Assembly: GCA_001566295.1 (NCBI GenBank)
Contig: KQ964246.1
Location: forward strand, 3,224,001 to 3,288,000
Direction of reading: 5' to 3'
Source: Microdochium bolleyi
Lineage: Eukaryota; Ascomycota; Sordariomycetes; Xylariales; Microdochiaceae
Length of the DNA stretch: 64,000 nucleotides
Position 1 is the stretch's first letter; each line of letters opens with the position of its first letter. The notes beneath the pieces were generated by a model. It did not search any database. It was not told where the DNA came from and worked only from the letters and a program-made list of their open reading frames with translations. The translations under genes and the position numbers were made by a program. This document shows positions 11,905 through 23,855 of the stretch, piece after piece.

Positions 11905-12637
11905 GAGAATGCAAGAAAGGGGATTATGAATGAAAGGAGGAACGAAAAGAGCAGGGACCAGGCCTGCCGAACACAGAACCACGAGAATGACATGAGATGA
12001 ATGAGAAACGCAAAAGAAGGGCCGGTTCCTACGACACATTGCGAGCTTGATATTTCCGGGCTCGAAACCAAAGTCTTTGAAAGGGAGAGTTGGCATCGTT
12101 TATTTGGTCGTAAGCATTGATTGATTGGCATATCTTGTTGTACATCGAGAGCGAAGCGATCTTGGATATCTACTATTGATGTTTTGCTATTATTTTTGTA
12201 GTAGCTGCTATGTTTGGACACTATTTCATATTACCTCTTTCTATGTCAAATCGTATTGCCACTTGTTCTGGACATATATGGGCGTTTTATATACCCTCGT
12301 AAGATATCTAATAAATCAACTTATTTCATTTATATAACAAGTTCCGCCGTCCGTAGATATTAAGCTCTTATACCGTATCATACTGTTCTATACTCAGACG
12401 TGTCCTATCGTCTTAATGCGGGAATGGTCATAGATAATAAGCGATATGTTCTACTTATAGGGACGATAATATTACAAATCCGTACAAAGCCGCCTCGAGC
12501 TACCTACGAATGCGAAGCTCTACTGGTAATTTTCCTTCCTCCGAGCTCCACGCATGAACGCGAAGTACATAAGCACGTGGTTGAGTACGAGGCCGGAACT
12601 CACGTGCCATATCAGAAGGTTATATATAAAAAAAGAT
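11905..12637. other. 3' flank and AT/TpA-rich tract
   Basis: After the giant gene's stop, base composition shifts sharply. From about 12070 to 12500 the sequence is rich in A, T and TpA (tatat, ataa, ttat), unlike the GC-rich surroundings, and it contains no useful open frame. This is what a RIP-mutated transposon or LTR remnant next to a tRNA gene looks like, but no terminal repeats or coding remains can be recognised. CACGTG palindromes lie at 12574-12579 and 12601-12606. Confidence 0.5.
12628..12634 (-). terminator. Pol III T-run terminator of tRNA-Gly
   Basis: Seven consecutive T residues on the minus strand lie three bases beyond the tRNA 3' end. This is the expected RNA polymerase III termination signal. 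Confidence 0.85.
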
Positions 12638-12709
12638 TGCGGCCAGCGGGATTTGCACCCGCGTTTCTTCCTTGGGAGGGAAACGAGTTGACTACTACTC
12701 CATGGCCGC
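12638..12709 (-). tRNA. tRNA-Gly(CCC)
   Basis: The minus strand folds into a complete 72-nt cloverleaf without an intron. The acceptor stem is GCGGCCA/TGGCCGC (7 bp) with discriminator A. The D arm has a GAGT/ACTC stem. The anticodon stem is TTTCC/GGAAG (one T-G pair) with loop CTCCCAA, giving anticodon CCC, which reads GGG (Gly). The variable loop is AAAC. The T stem is GCGGG/CCCGC with a TGCAAAT loop. CCA is not encoded, as expected in eukaryotes. A T7 terminator follows. Confidence 0.95.
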
Positions 12710-13740
12710 TGTTTTGTTTCCCAGCCGGAGAGGCTGCAGGTGAGATTATTAGGGCACGTGCAGTCAACAGGCTGCGCCATGTCGCCAGGAAAGGCTCAGT
12801 TGCTGTTTTTGCCGTTTGCTCTTGCTGCCGTTGTTGGGGTGACGGGCCGGTATCTGGGGTTATATGGCCTGGTCCTGGGAGCCGTTGGCCGTTGGCCGTG
12901 CCTGCCTTGCTGCCTGGCTTCCTGCCTGGTGGGCTCAGGCAGGGCTTCTCAAGGACTGCCAGGAGGCTTCATCTGCCCAGGTGTCTACTTGAGCACCCTA
13001 AGGCAGCGTACTCATGCGGTGGCCCAACTTGCCTGTCCACGGGAGCGGTTGTTGGCGCTGGCACTCCGTTTATTCTTGCCATGTCACAGACCCAGGGCGA
13101 CCTGCATCTGTCCATCTGTCCATGTCTGCCTGCATTAATGGTTGTTAAGCAGAGAGAGAGAGAGAGTAGAGAGCTGCTGCCACATAAAGTCACAACCTCC
13201 ATCCAGTTCCAGCGCAGGGAGAGGTGCTCGTCACATCACAATAGTCACCCGCCTCCAAGAGAAAAGACGTCCATCGCCGTATCGATATGGCTCAGTATTA
13301 CAATGTATAATAGATAATTCGTTGTCATAGGGAAGTCGTGCCAGCATTTCCTGTCCCCAGTCGTCCCGTGATAACCAAAAAAAAAAAGAAAAACAATTCC
13401 AAAGGTTCCCCACAGCCACACACTTACTTACACATCCCAAGGGCTTACAACATAACATCATCGCATGCTCCCAAACGCCGCGTGCCCGAACCCAATGGGG
13501 CATACAAATCTGCAGCAACATTGATACATGCTAATGGTGACAGATGCTGGAACCAGACAAACAATGCGGGTCGCGACCCTTTCCTCGCCGATTTGCGTCT
13601 TCCCCGTCCAACACAAGTGAGAGCATTTCCTGACTTCGGTTCGGGGCCACGAGACACTGGAGGGGTCATGGGACTCAAGACGCTAGTACTGTGGCCTGCC
13701 GATGACACTGGCCCATGTGTGATTCGACTGCGTCGCACAA
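12710..13740. other. Intergenic region downstream of adenylate cyclase
   Basis: No supported gene. It includes a third CACGTG (12755-12760), an AG dinucleotide tract at 13151-13166 and an A-rich stretch near 13377-13396. The last few hundred bases before 13741 are presumably the 3' UTR of the minus-strand adenylate cyclase. Confidence 0.5.
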
Positions 13741-16700
13741 TCATGCCGTGTCGCTATCCGTGTCGTCTTCGTAATCTTCGAGAGGCCCGAATTTGGCCTT
13801 GTATCTTTCGAGCTCCGCAAGCGAGGACGCAAGCCCGTCCAGAATCTCTGACATGGGTGCTCGCAGGTCATCGAGTTGGCTGAGCTGACCACGGCCTGTA
13901 ACAATATGTCGCATCGACAGGGTTGTGACGCAAGTCTACGTGAAATGTTAGCTCTTGTGTCGACTGGAACAACGACATGGCAGCAGCACATACCTCGATA
14001 CGGCTCACTTGGTGCTCCAGGAACAAAGTGATCGACCGCTCAGAGACTTCGCCTCCTCGCTGTCTGACCCGATCCAGCCACTCGGTCTCTGGTGGTTGCA
14101 ATTGACTGCCGGAAGCCTCCTCGAGAGTGCTGCACAGCATCTCTAGGCGCAAGCTGACCTTCCAGATAGCCCAGACAATATCGGGGTCAAACCCAAGCTC
14201 CACACCAGGTCGAAGCTGCGTAGGCTTCCCCGGTTCCTCGGCTGGAACGGGCAGCTGGTTGTGATACTCGATTCTCCCAGCCAAAACATGTGGGTAAAGT
14301 GAGTAGATGAACTCGGGATTCTCGAGACCCTTGAGCTTCTTCTCGCCCATCTCCTTAACCTCAAAGCCCTGCGAGCTGAGCGACTTAAGCTCTTTCCTGA
14401 TCACAACTGCGGTGGCATCATCGTCAAACGTATCTTCAGACCCCACAGAGCTACCGCGATCGGCTTCTTGATAGGTTTCGAGACAACGCTGGATTTCAGA
14501 GATGAAGTCGGCAGAGACGGTGATCTGGCCACCATCCGCAACGGCCGAGATACGGGAAGCCTTGTTGACCATGGGGCCAAAGTAGTCCATACGGCGGGTG
14601 ACCGGATCGATCTCAGCCACGGGCTCACCGAAGTGGATTCCCATTCTGACAGACAGACCTTTGAAGATGAGATTGTTGTCTTTGTCGTAGACCTCCTGGG
14701 CAGAGACCGAGTTGAGGATTTCGGGAGGCCACTTCACCTCCAGCAGCTGAGTTTGAACTGCGAAACACCAGAGTAGTGCTGAAGTCGCCGTTGGGAAGGA
14801 CACCATGAAGGCATCACCTTCTGTCTTTACCTCGTATCCACCAATGCGCCGAAGTTGTCTGCGCATGACTTCATTGTGTAGTTTGATCGCTGATCGCATG
14901 GCGGAAGGGTACATTTCCCACAGATTGGTCGAGTTCTTGATATCGGTGAAAGCGATAGACGGCTTCTCGGTGGGTGCAGGGACCTCAGCTTCGAGTCTGT
15001 GAAGTGTCGAATCCTGCACCTCGCCCTTCGGTTTCCTTCCCCTCTTCGGCATGGCATATTGGAATTCATCCGGAATGCCGGATGGGTACAATGACATGCT
15101 CTGACCCCGGTGGAGGCGTGCAGATCGTTCCTGCCGGCGCTTGAGATCGGCTACACTGATCATCATGATCATGATCTTGCCAGTCGAGCCGTAAGCCATG
15201 GCGAGATCTCGCAGTTTCTGCGAAGCGCGCATCAGATCGCCCCTTTCCTGTCTGGCGACATCAACTACCAGGCCAGGTGTTAAGTACTCCCACAACTCCT
15301 TGGTTGCGATGAGGAGGGTCTCATCTTGGGCCCCGATCGTGACCTTTTCGATATAGGGAGCCGCTTGCACGGCCGGCATCAAGTCGACGAAGCCGAAGGC
15401 ACGCGACACCTCGAGCTGATCGTTCAGTTTGCCTTGGCGAGAAACCCAGCCACCGGCTTCCCGAATGCGCTGCCGTTCGGCAGGCTCCGCTGGGTCGTGC
15501 CTATGCGTCAGGAGTCGATGGGAACCATCAGATTGGATGAGCATGGCCTGTGCGTCGCCGACATTCGCTACGAAGAGGTCTTGCGCTTGGAGATAAGCGA
15601 CGGTGGCGACTCCTCCGGAGTTGAGATCTTCTTTGCTCAAGGCAACCGATGGCGCTGAGCCTCGAGAAGTCATCGGCCGTTTTCCACCGTGTTCTAGAGC
15701 AAGCGTGACGAGGTCTTTGTTGAGGCTGAGGAAAGCGCGCCGCAGCGCATCGCATGGTCCTTCGTTCTGTCGAGTTTTGAGAGCCTTGAGCTCGGTGGTG
15801 AAGATGCGTCCGAAATTCTCGTGAAGGTATTTGGCGATCTTGGAACCACCACTTGAAAGAGCCTGGCCATCAAACAGACCAAGAAGTGTTTCCGAGTCTG
15901 ACGAATTAAATCTTGGCACGACGAGGTCCACAGTAGACAAGTGCTCATACTTGCCAAGGGTATCCGCCATGCCGTATGGGAGATGTCCAGCGAGCGATCC
16001 AGATGTTCGGACACGTCGATCTTCACTCTGGTCAGGAATGCTTGGCTGCGTGAGTGTTACGTCCATCAAGCCCAGAACTCGAAGATTAAGGAGCCGGTTG
16101 AAATCCGTATACTGCTCATCGCGACTTGGTCCAGTGAGACTGGAACTCTGTTGCTTGATCTCGAGCCTCTTGTTGCCCGAAAGGTTGAGGTACCTGAGGT
16201 TAGGGTTCAGATTCCAGTTCCAGTCGTAAGGCACGTTTGCAATGTTGTATTTCAGCGAGTTGTTGCCACAGTCGAGCACCGCGAGTTTCTTAGCTCTCGA
16301 TATGTCCGCTGGCAGGTTCGTGAACTTGTTGTTGTTGATGTGCAGGACCTGGAGTAGGCTGAATTCCTCTAGGTCGTCTACAGGCAAGCTCGTCAGGTCG
16401 TTTCCAGATAGATACAGCTCCACGAGTTGTGGCCAACTCTTGATGCACCTCTGCGGCATGTCGCTGAGATCGTTGTAGGACATATTCAGGATTCGAAGCT
16501 CGCTCAGCAGCATGATCTGATCGAAAGCATCGTCGTCAAGTTGGTTGTCCGCGAGATACAAGTTCTTGAGAGATCCAGCAAACGTGTTCGTCAACCGACC
16601 AGAGAGTCCAGAGTCCTTCCTAGTTGCCGGAGATGCGGTGATCGTGCCATTAGTGCTGCCTGCAGTTGTGCTCCGAGACACAACCGAGGTCTTGCGACCG

Positions 16701-19700
16701 CCTTTGCCATAAACTGATACAACAGAACTCTTGCGGTCAGGTCCCGCAGGTACTGGGGACGGCCCGACACTCAAGAGAGTGCTAGAGGATTGGCTGGGCC
16801 GACGGGTTCCGTCCGGGAGGAGCTCTTCCATGGAAGGTGTATGTGAAAGATTTTCGAAAGATTGTTTCACGAAGCCGTTTGAAGACGGCGCCTGTACTGG
16901 CTCGTTAGGCATCTGAGGAGGCCGTGAAGCAGGCTTGGGAAAGTTGTCCAGCACGTTTGAGGAAGCGTTGAGGGTCTCGAGCTTGTTTGCCCACCACAAT
17001 TCCATCGGCAGTTTCCTGATATTGTTGCCACGGACATCGAGAACACGTAGCTCAGTCAGGCAACCTATCTCGGGAGGGAGCTCGCCAACCGAGTTGTTAG
17101 CTATGCTGAAGTGCTCTAGTCTTTTCATGCTGCCAATCTGGTTCGGGAGTGACACAAAGTAGTTGCGATCCAAGACAAGGCGTTCCAGGTTGGGCATGTT
17201 GTTGAAGGACCCATCGATGCTGGCAAGCTGAGCATTAGACAAGTTGAGCACTTTCAAGGTCTGTACGGGCCCGACAAGCTCAAACTTGGTGATCGGATTA
17301 GAGTTCAGCTTAAGCGTTCTCACGCGCTCGAAGCTGCCCACAAACTGAGATACCATGTTGTGGTCGGCCGATAATGTCTCAAGCTTGGGCAGTTCCGAGA
17401 TGACATCAATCGCAGTCAGTTGGTTGTACTTGATGTCGAGCTCTCGAATGTTCATCAGGAGGCTGAATGTGGATGGCAATGTTCCAGACAGGCGATTGTT
17501 GGTCATAACGAATTTTTCCAGGTTCTTGAGGTTTCCTACCTGGTCGGGCAGGCTGGCGATCGAGTTGAAACTGACATCAATGTCGACCAATGCCTCGAGC
17601 TCACAGAGGAATGCAGGGAACTGGTCCAAGAAATTCGATGACAGGTTGAGTGTCCGGAGTGATCTGAAAGCCCCAAACTCCTCTGGGAGACTCTTGAGGC
17701 GGTTGTTGGCGAGATTGAGTTTCAACAGGCCTCGTAAACGTCCAAGGTCTGCATGGTCGACCTCGTCCAAACGGTTGTTTGAGACGTCCAAATATGTCAG
17801 CCGACTGGCTCGTCCAATACTGATCGGAAGTTTCCGAGCTTCATTGTTCGCATACTTGATGTCACGCAGCTGCTGGCAAGCATGGATGAAATCCCGGGGT
17901 AGATCAAGTGACAGGTTTCGTGACAGGTTGAGAGAGATGATGTCGGCGGCCTTGGAATAGAGCGTGATAGGAATGGTAATCAGGTTCCGGCCAGATAGAT
18001 CGATGTGGTTGAACTTTGTCAACTTTTGGAGTCCCAGGTCGTGGTGAGCCCCTGTGAAATCACTGTCTCTGGCTGACAGGAACAGGAAACGGCATAGGTA
18101 ACCATTGTCCTCGCGGCCAATTTCTTCCAGGCGATCCTTTTCCTCGTACCCCATCTGCTGCAGCAATCTCTTCTGAATGAGTAAAGGCCGTTCGGGCGCT
18201 GTCAACACGCGGGAGAGGTCGTGCTTCCTGAGCACGATGTGGTAGTTCTCCAAGCCTTCTGTGACGTACGTCTTCCTAACAACGTTCGCCATGACGTCCT
18301 GCACAGTAGCTGTCAAAGGCAGTTGCACTGTAGCAAAGGTGCCGTCTGATCGGAAAACACGAATGCAGTGAGGTGCGTGTTTCTCCTCGGGGCGAGGGGG
18401 AGTGCCCACATCGTCATGCTCCGGTACGTGAGGATCTCGCTCTTCCGCGTTTCTCCGCACGCCCCAGCTGTCCGGCGCGTTCCACGTGCCGTCTGCCCGT
18501 TGTTGTAAGGGTACTGTCTCTGGAACTGTCTCCATCTCGGGTGCCACAGCGGTGTTTCCAGTGAATATTGAGGGATCCATCGGCGTTAGAGGTGGTGGCT
18601 GAGCGAGAATGCCTTCCATGTCGTTGAGATTGGTGTCCAGAGTAAAGACCTTCCCTCGGTCATCCCGGTCTGTCGGGCCGATATGATCTTCAATCTCGTC
18701 GTGATGGCGATATCGGCCACCTTTCTTGGAGAAGGGGAACTTGTTGTTGAAGGTTGTTTGACGTGACTGCGGAGGGGCCGGCCGGGTTTGGGCAGACGGT
18801 ACGTCAGCAAAGTCGAGGCTGGGCAGAGGCTTCTCAAGAGGTGAAGGCAGTGGTGCATTGAGATTTTGCTTCGATGAAGAACGAGTCAACGACCGCACAG
18901 AGCCTGGCAGCCCCTTGAGATGAAGGGCATGGCTATCGTCGTTGCCGTGCTTGGGGTGGCGCCGAAAGCGATCCAGCAGACTACGCTTGCCATTGTGGTC
19001 CTTTGGTGACATCTGGCCGTCGACAGAAGCCAGTCGACTGTTATGGCTATGAAAGCTCGGTGTGGGGCTCTGTGCGCGTGAGCGCACAAACGCAGCCGCT
19101 GTGGATGCGCCCCTATCTTTGCCGTAATGTGTTGCGGAGAGAGAGTCTTCTCTGCTGGCCACAGGTCTTAGGGAATGCGAGTCGTCGTTGCTCTTCTGGT
19201 GGCGATGTTGGTGGTGGCCGGGTGGCATGTTCACAATGGAGTGGCCCGGGCCAGGTATAGGCATAGCGGCATGTCCTGAGCGACCCGAGGAAGACGTTTT
19301 GGGCGGTATTTGGTTCTGCTCCCTCTCATACCGTTCGCGGTCCGGGCCGGCGAGGATCTCACGGACTGGCGCCTCGCCATACTTCGCAATATCTTTGGCC
19401 TCCTGATACAAGAATGGGACAACGTCGCTCGATGGCACCGGCGTCCGCGGCCGGGACGAGGCTGGTGAAAGCTCTCTTGTTGGTTCGGTAGCATTCGAAT
19501 GGTTCCTCTCGCGTCTTGCGCGAGTGAAAGAGTAAGACCGTGACTCCTTCTGGCTGGATTGGCTCGGCTGAGGCAAGCTAGTCTCGGACCCGTCGCGGCC
19601 GGGGAATTCTTCACCAAAGAATCCTTGCAGCTTCTTGAACCCACCTCTTGAAACGCTACTTTTTGAGCCCTGGCTACTGGCTGTGGTGTTGCTGGCTACG

Positions 19701-20477
19701 GATGGGCGGCGATCGTCATTGAACTGCGACATATCGAGTCCGTCGACTGCCGAAGGCTGCCGTCCTTTGGCGCTTCTGAAGACAGGCGAAATCTGTGCGG
19801 GCGAGGCGATACTTTCACCCGAGTCGTAATCATTGTAGAAACTTGTTCCAATACCAGTCGAGGGTGCTGAGCCGGATGTGCTGCCCTGCGATGAGACCCA
19901 TGGTGCGATGCTATGCTGCGAGTTCGGGACACCAGTTGGCGGAATATGTTGTATTTGAGGGATCCGCCCGCCGCCCTGGTCAAGAACCGCTAGATCACGC
20001 CGATAATTTGCTAGGTCGCTCATCCGCCGGCTGTCATAGGAACTTGATTTCGACATGGGCGGCAAATAGGAAAGATTATTCGCAGGCGGCGCGGTCGGGA
20101 TCTGTGCCGTTTCTTTCTGTGGTCTGTACAATGATCACATCGAAGTCAGTTTCTAGAAAGTGACAGGTGACCCAGGGGTGCTGAACCCGCGGTACGTGAC
20201 CAAGTGGTACACAAGGTAACTCTCTAGGCATCGTGTAGGGGCAGGATCCTGTGGAGCGCGGTTGTAGACGGCTGCGCAAGGTGTGTGCGTACCTTGTTTT
20301 GCCCATTTCGGACGGCTGCTTCAAAGGCCTCGGTACACTCTTGAGCTTCTTGGACGAAGACGCGCCTGATGAGGAAGCAGACCTGCTGGGGGCCGGAGGG
20401 ATCACAGTGACGTTGGAGCGATCGCTGCTGGAGCTCGCGACGGAGCTGAGGCGATCGTGGCGGTCATCCCTCGTCAT
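13741..20477 (-). CDS. CYR1: Adenylate cyclase (fungal RA-LRR-PP2C-cyclase type)
   Basis: Makes cAMP from ATP for the PKA pathway; the RA region is the expected Ras contact in this family, acting at the membrane face. Exons in transcript order: 20477-20293, 20123-13994, 13935-13741 (introns of 169 and 58 nt), about 2169 aa. The N-terminal ~600 residues are Ser/Pro-rich and disordered. A Ras-association domain lies at about 645-745, some twenty leucine-rich repeats at about 770-1400, a PP2C-like domain at about 1445-1730, and a class III cyclase domain at about 1780-2000. Two metal-binding aspartates are visible in the cyclase domain, in FTDIKNST and in EGDAF. The usual C-terminal extension follows. 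The last exon adds 64 residues ending in an acidic DDTDSDTA tail; reading through its intron would give a false stop at 13868. Domain order and length fit fungal orthologues (CYR1, cr-1, MAC1). Confidence 0.95.
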
Positions 20478-23400
20478 TATATCAAATCCATGCGCTGAAC
20501 CTCTCGGGCAGATTCAGGAATGAAGCATCGCCATCAATGTCGATGTCGCTTCTCAGGTCATTGCTCGTCAAGCTGGGCAGCGGGTTGTGTTGTTACTCGG
20601 CGGCGCAATGGCGTGGGTGCTGTGTCGCAGACTTGTTTTGGCGCACAGGTGGCGTGGTGGAGGCGAGGGAGCTGGGCGCGGCAAGCTAGGACTCGGCTGC
20701 TGGGGATCAATGAGCAAGCGCGCAGTACCGAGAGAGGTCCGCCGGGGACGTGTTGTGTCGGTGTATTCGAGAGCAGTTGGAGGGTCGTAACCGAGACTCC
20801 GGGAGCCTTGGTGGGGGAAGCGTGGGCGCCGACGGGATGAGGTGCGAATGTGTTGTCGAGTGGGCGTAGGTGCGTGGAAGACTGACCAAGGCGAGCAAGG
20901 CTGGAGAGCTCGACACCGGGAATGGAAAGGACCCGCAGTGTAGAGACCGTGTGCGGGAGGTGGAGGGGGTTTCTTGGGGCAGGTGCGGCTAGGCCCCTGC
21001 CGCACGAAACCAATTCCACCTCTAAAGCGACTAGACTGCCGCCATCCCGACAGCATACTCCATGTGGCCTCTGGGGACTTTGACTTTGCTGAGTGCAGCG
21101 TGCTCCTCTTTTCATTTTCTGCTCCGGCGGCCATAGAGTCTAGTCCCTATCGATCGGCACGTCGCCAGCGGGATGCACCGTTAAGGCTGGGACTGCAGCC
21201 AAACAGCCAGCACCGCAAACACTGAGCCCTTGTTGGGCTCATCTCTCAAGGCCACACCACACGGCCGGAGCTGGGCGAGCTGGGCCGCCCGTCCGTCGTT
21301 GACACTCAGGTAGGCTCGGCAGGGTCCCTAGATCAGTGGGGTCCCGGTAGATCCTCCTCTTGCCTCAGGTGGATCGTCGACAACACAACAATCAAAATCA
21401 CAACGCAATCCGATGGCCTCCCGAGCATGTCACAATGGCCGTACCAGAATCAATCTCGAATACATACGTGCGCTGGAGGGCGAAATGAGCCCCACACAGA
21501 ACGCTGGCCATTCACGAGAAGAGCTCGCCTGACTGTTTTCGAGCTTGAGTCCACGGCTCAAATGGACACGACTCAGCCGCACAGCCACAACCGTGAGAGC
21601 ATCCATCACAGCATTGCCATTTTGTTGGCTCCTTTGCGGCAGAGCAGTTCTGAAGAAGAGGTAAGGACCACGGGCACACGAATACAGAGCTTGACGCGAC
21701 ATGGCTGACCCTCTAAGATGACAAGGCGGTTGCTGGATGTGCGACGCGACACCATCCCAGTTTATTGCTTCCCCACCTGATCCAGGTGGCTTGCGAGATG
21801 TCGTCCCGCACGTGGGCAATGTTCCTAGGCACCTGGCTGGACCATTGCCATTGCTGCCACTGTCGGGCGAGAGTCTCGAGACGAAGCAGTACGGAGCGCT
21901 CTCTGTGACAGCCATGAATCGTTTCTCAGACCCCTTACTCCTCAAGCTGACGATAGGTGCAGAAGACAACCCGAGCAGTTTCATCTTGGACCATCCCCAC
22001 TATCCCGCATCGTGAAGGGACACCCCTGAAATACGACATGTCTGTCCGGCGTGATGGCAGGAGCACGGACACGACACTGACTCAAAGAAAAGAAAAACCG
22101 CTATAGAGCTAAGCGCCTGAACGATCACCGAGGGCGCGATGCACGCTGAGAATCGCCAGTGGAGCGCATTTGCCCAGTCGCTTAGTTATAACTTGTCCTG
22201 CAATAGGATTAAACAGGTGGGCAGGAGCCAAGCCACACCCGCAGGCGGGCGAAACGGCAACCAGAGAGTGGCTGGCGTCACAATTTCTTGCTTCCCTGTT
22301 ACCATACAGCTGCAGTGCGAAGGAGTTGGTGGGCAGTTGCTCTGCCCCGCCTCATCGAACGGCACAATGAGAGTTGGGAGCTGCTTCAGGTCCGGGGAGA
22401 ACATGGTCCACAGGCTGGCTTGGTTGCTCTTGCGAAATCATATTATCCTCTCTCGCGCCCTTGTTACCAGGCGATCCTGCAGACATGATCTGGACTCTTC
22501 CCATGTCCGATCCGGAGCGAAGAAAACTAATGGTCAGGAATGAACTGGTGCAACCTCCACAAGGAAGCACACGGAGCTGTCTGCATCTGTCTCCAATCAG
22601 CATCCACCTTTCCCACTCAAATGATAATATTACCTGGGACGACCACTAGGGCATACCTCTTAGGCTCCATCCTATAGAAGCAAGCTGTCCGGTGCAGGAG
22701 GCGCCAAATGTGAGCAGAGGCTTCTCACGTATGGTCTTCGACACAGCGATGCTATCGGAATAGTTTTCCCGTGCAACCACACCCAGGTAATAACCAGATG
22801 CAACCAGATGCTCACCTCCAGGCTAGTTGAGACCGTGAGTGTGGTGACTGGTTAGACAGCTCACCTGCATGCCAGAGAAGAGGCTGAAGAGGAGAAGAAG
22901 CACACCAACCACTGACGTGGACCCATTCCTCTGCCCAAACCATGGTGCTGGAGCTGGACCCAGCTTCAAGTCAATTGCACCAATGACACAAGACCGGCAA
23001 AGGAAAGAGAATGCGTCGGCAGACATGCAGCACAAGCGAAGTGCAGTAGTGAGATCACAGCAAACTCAACCTTGCAGGGCGATGAGCAGAAGAGGGTGTT
23101 GTCCCGAGCCTAATGCATCGTCAGCGGCCCCCTCCAAATTCAAACTCTATTGTCCTGCATATTGGCTGGGACCGTGATGTCCAATCTCGGAGCCGTTGAG
23201 TGCATGGCGGCCCTCTTGCGCGGCCTCGATTCCGTAGTCAGCCGATGGAACATTCGCACTCTCATCTTTGTCGTTGGTGCTATCACAAACAGGGAGAGCA
23301 CAATCTTGCAGCTCGCCTGTCTGCCGCTTCCCGCCTCCCGTTAGTTCGGGCCGATGATTCATGACAACTCTGCTGAAGCTACCTCAGCTTTGAGCCTGGT

Positions 23401-23855
23401 GTGCATCTGGTGTCTTGCCACGATGGTGGCTTCACAGATATTCCGCATTTCCCTTGGCTGTTGTGTTGACGAGGTTGTGGACGGCAAATCTGACTGCCGA
23501 CTATGGAGCTCACCAAGGTGCCGAATTGCAAGCATGAGACCATTGAAGACATACGTAATCCAAGATACAAAATTCGAAAAAAAGAAATGAATAAATAATT
23601 CACACTGGAGCGTGAACTGTCGATTGCAAGTCATGCTAGAGAGCGAACTTACTGAAGTGAAGTCATGACGAGGGCTCCGGAATACCAAGTGGCACGGAGT
23701 AGAGGTCACGCCGCAACACTTTTTTCATTCTGTCAATGGTTCTTTTCGTCCGGGAAACTTATTTCATGGACGGTCGTGGAACAACACGATGTTTCTATGT
23801 TAGGACCCACGAGGTGACGTGCTGCCTTTCCCAGCTCATGCCAACTTCTCAATTG
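20478..23855. other. Long gene-poor interval upstream of adenylate cyclase
   Basis: 3.4 kb between the cyclase start and the RTC4 stop. Scattered frames up to 189 codons (for example 20568-21134 and 21430-21984, minus strand) overlap in several frames and give peptides without recognisable motifs or consistent wobble bias. I therefore call no gene. It probably holds a long promoter and 5' leader of the cyclase gene, plus the RTC4 3' UTR. Confidence 0.45.

Noticed and set aside
13868..13993. Alternative C-terminus of adenylate cyclase by read-through of the last intron
   Set aside because: The intron has good donor (GTATGT), branch (GCTAAC) and acceptor; splicing gives a longer conserved-looking acidic end.
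20971..21002. Imperfect palindrome (GTGCGG...CCGCAC) upstream of adenylate cyclase
   Set aside because: Only six paired bases in GC-rich DNA, without flanking U-run or conserved context; expected by chance.
21430..21984. 184-codon minus-strand ORF in the 20.5-23.9 kb gap
   Set aside because: No motif, no wobble bias and overlapping frames; insufficient to call a gene.
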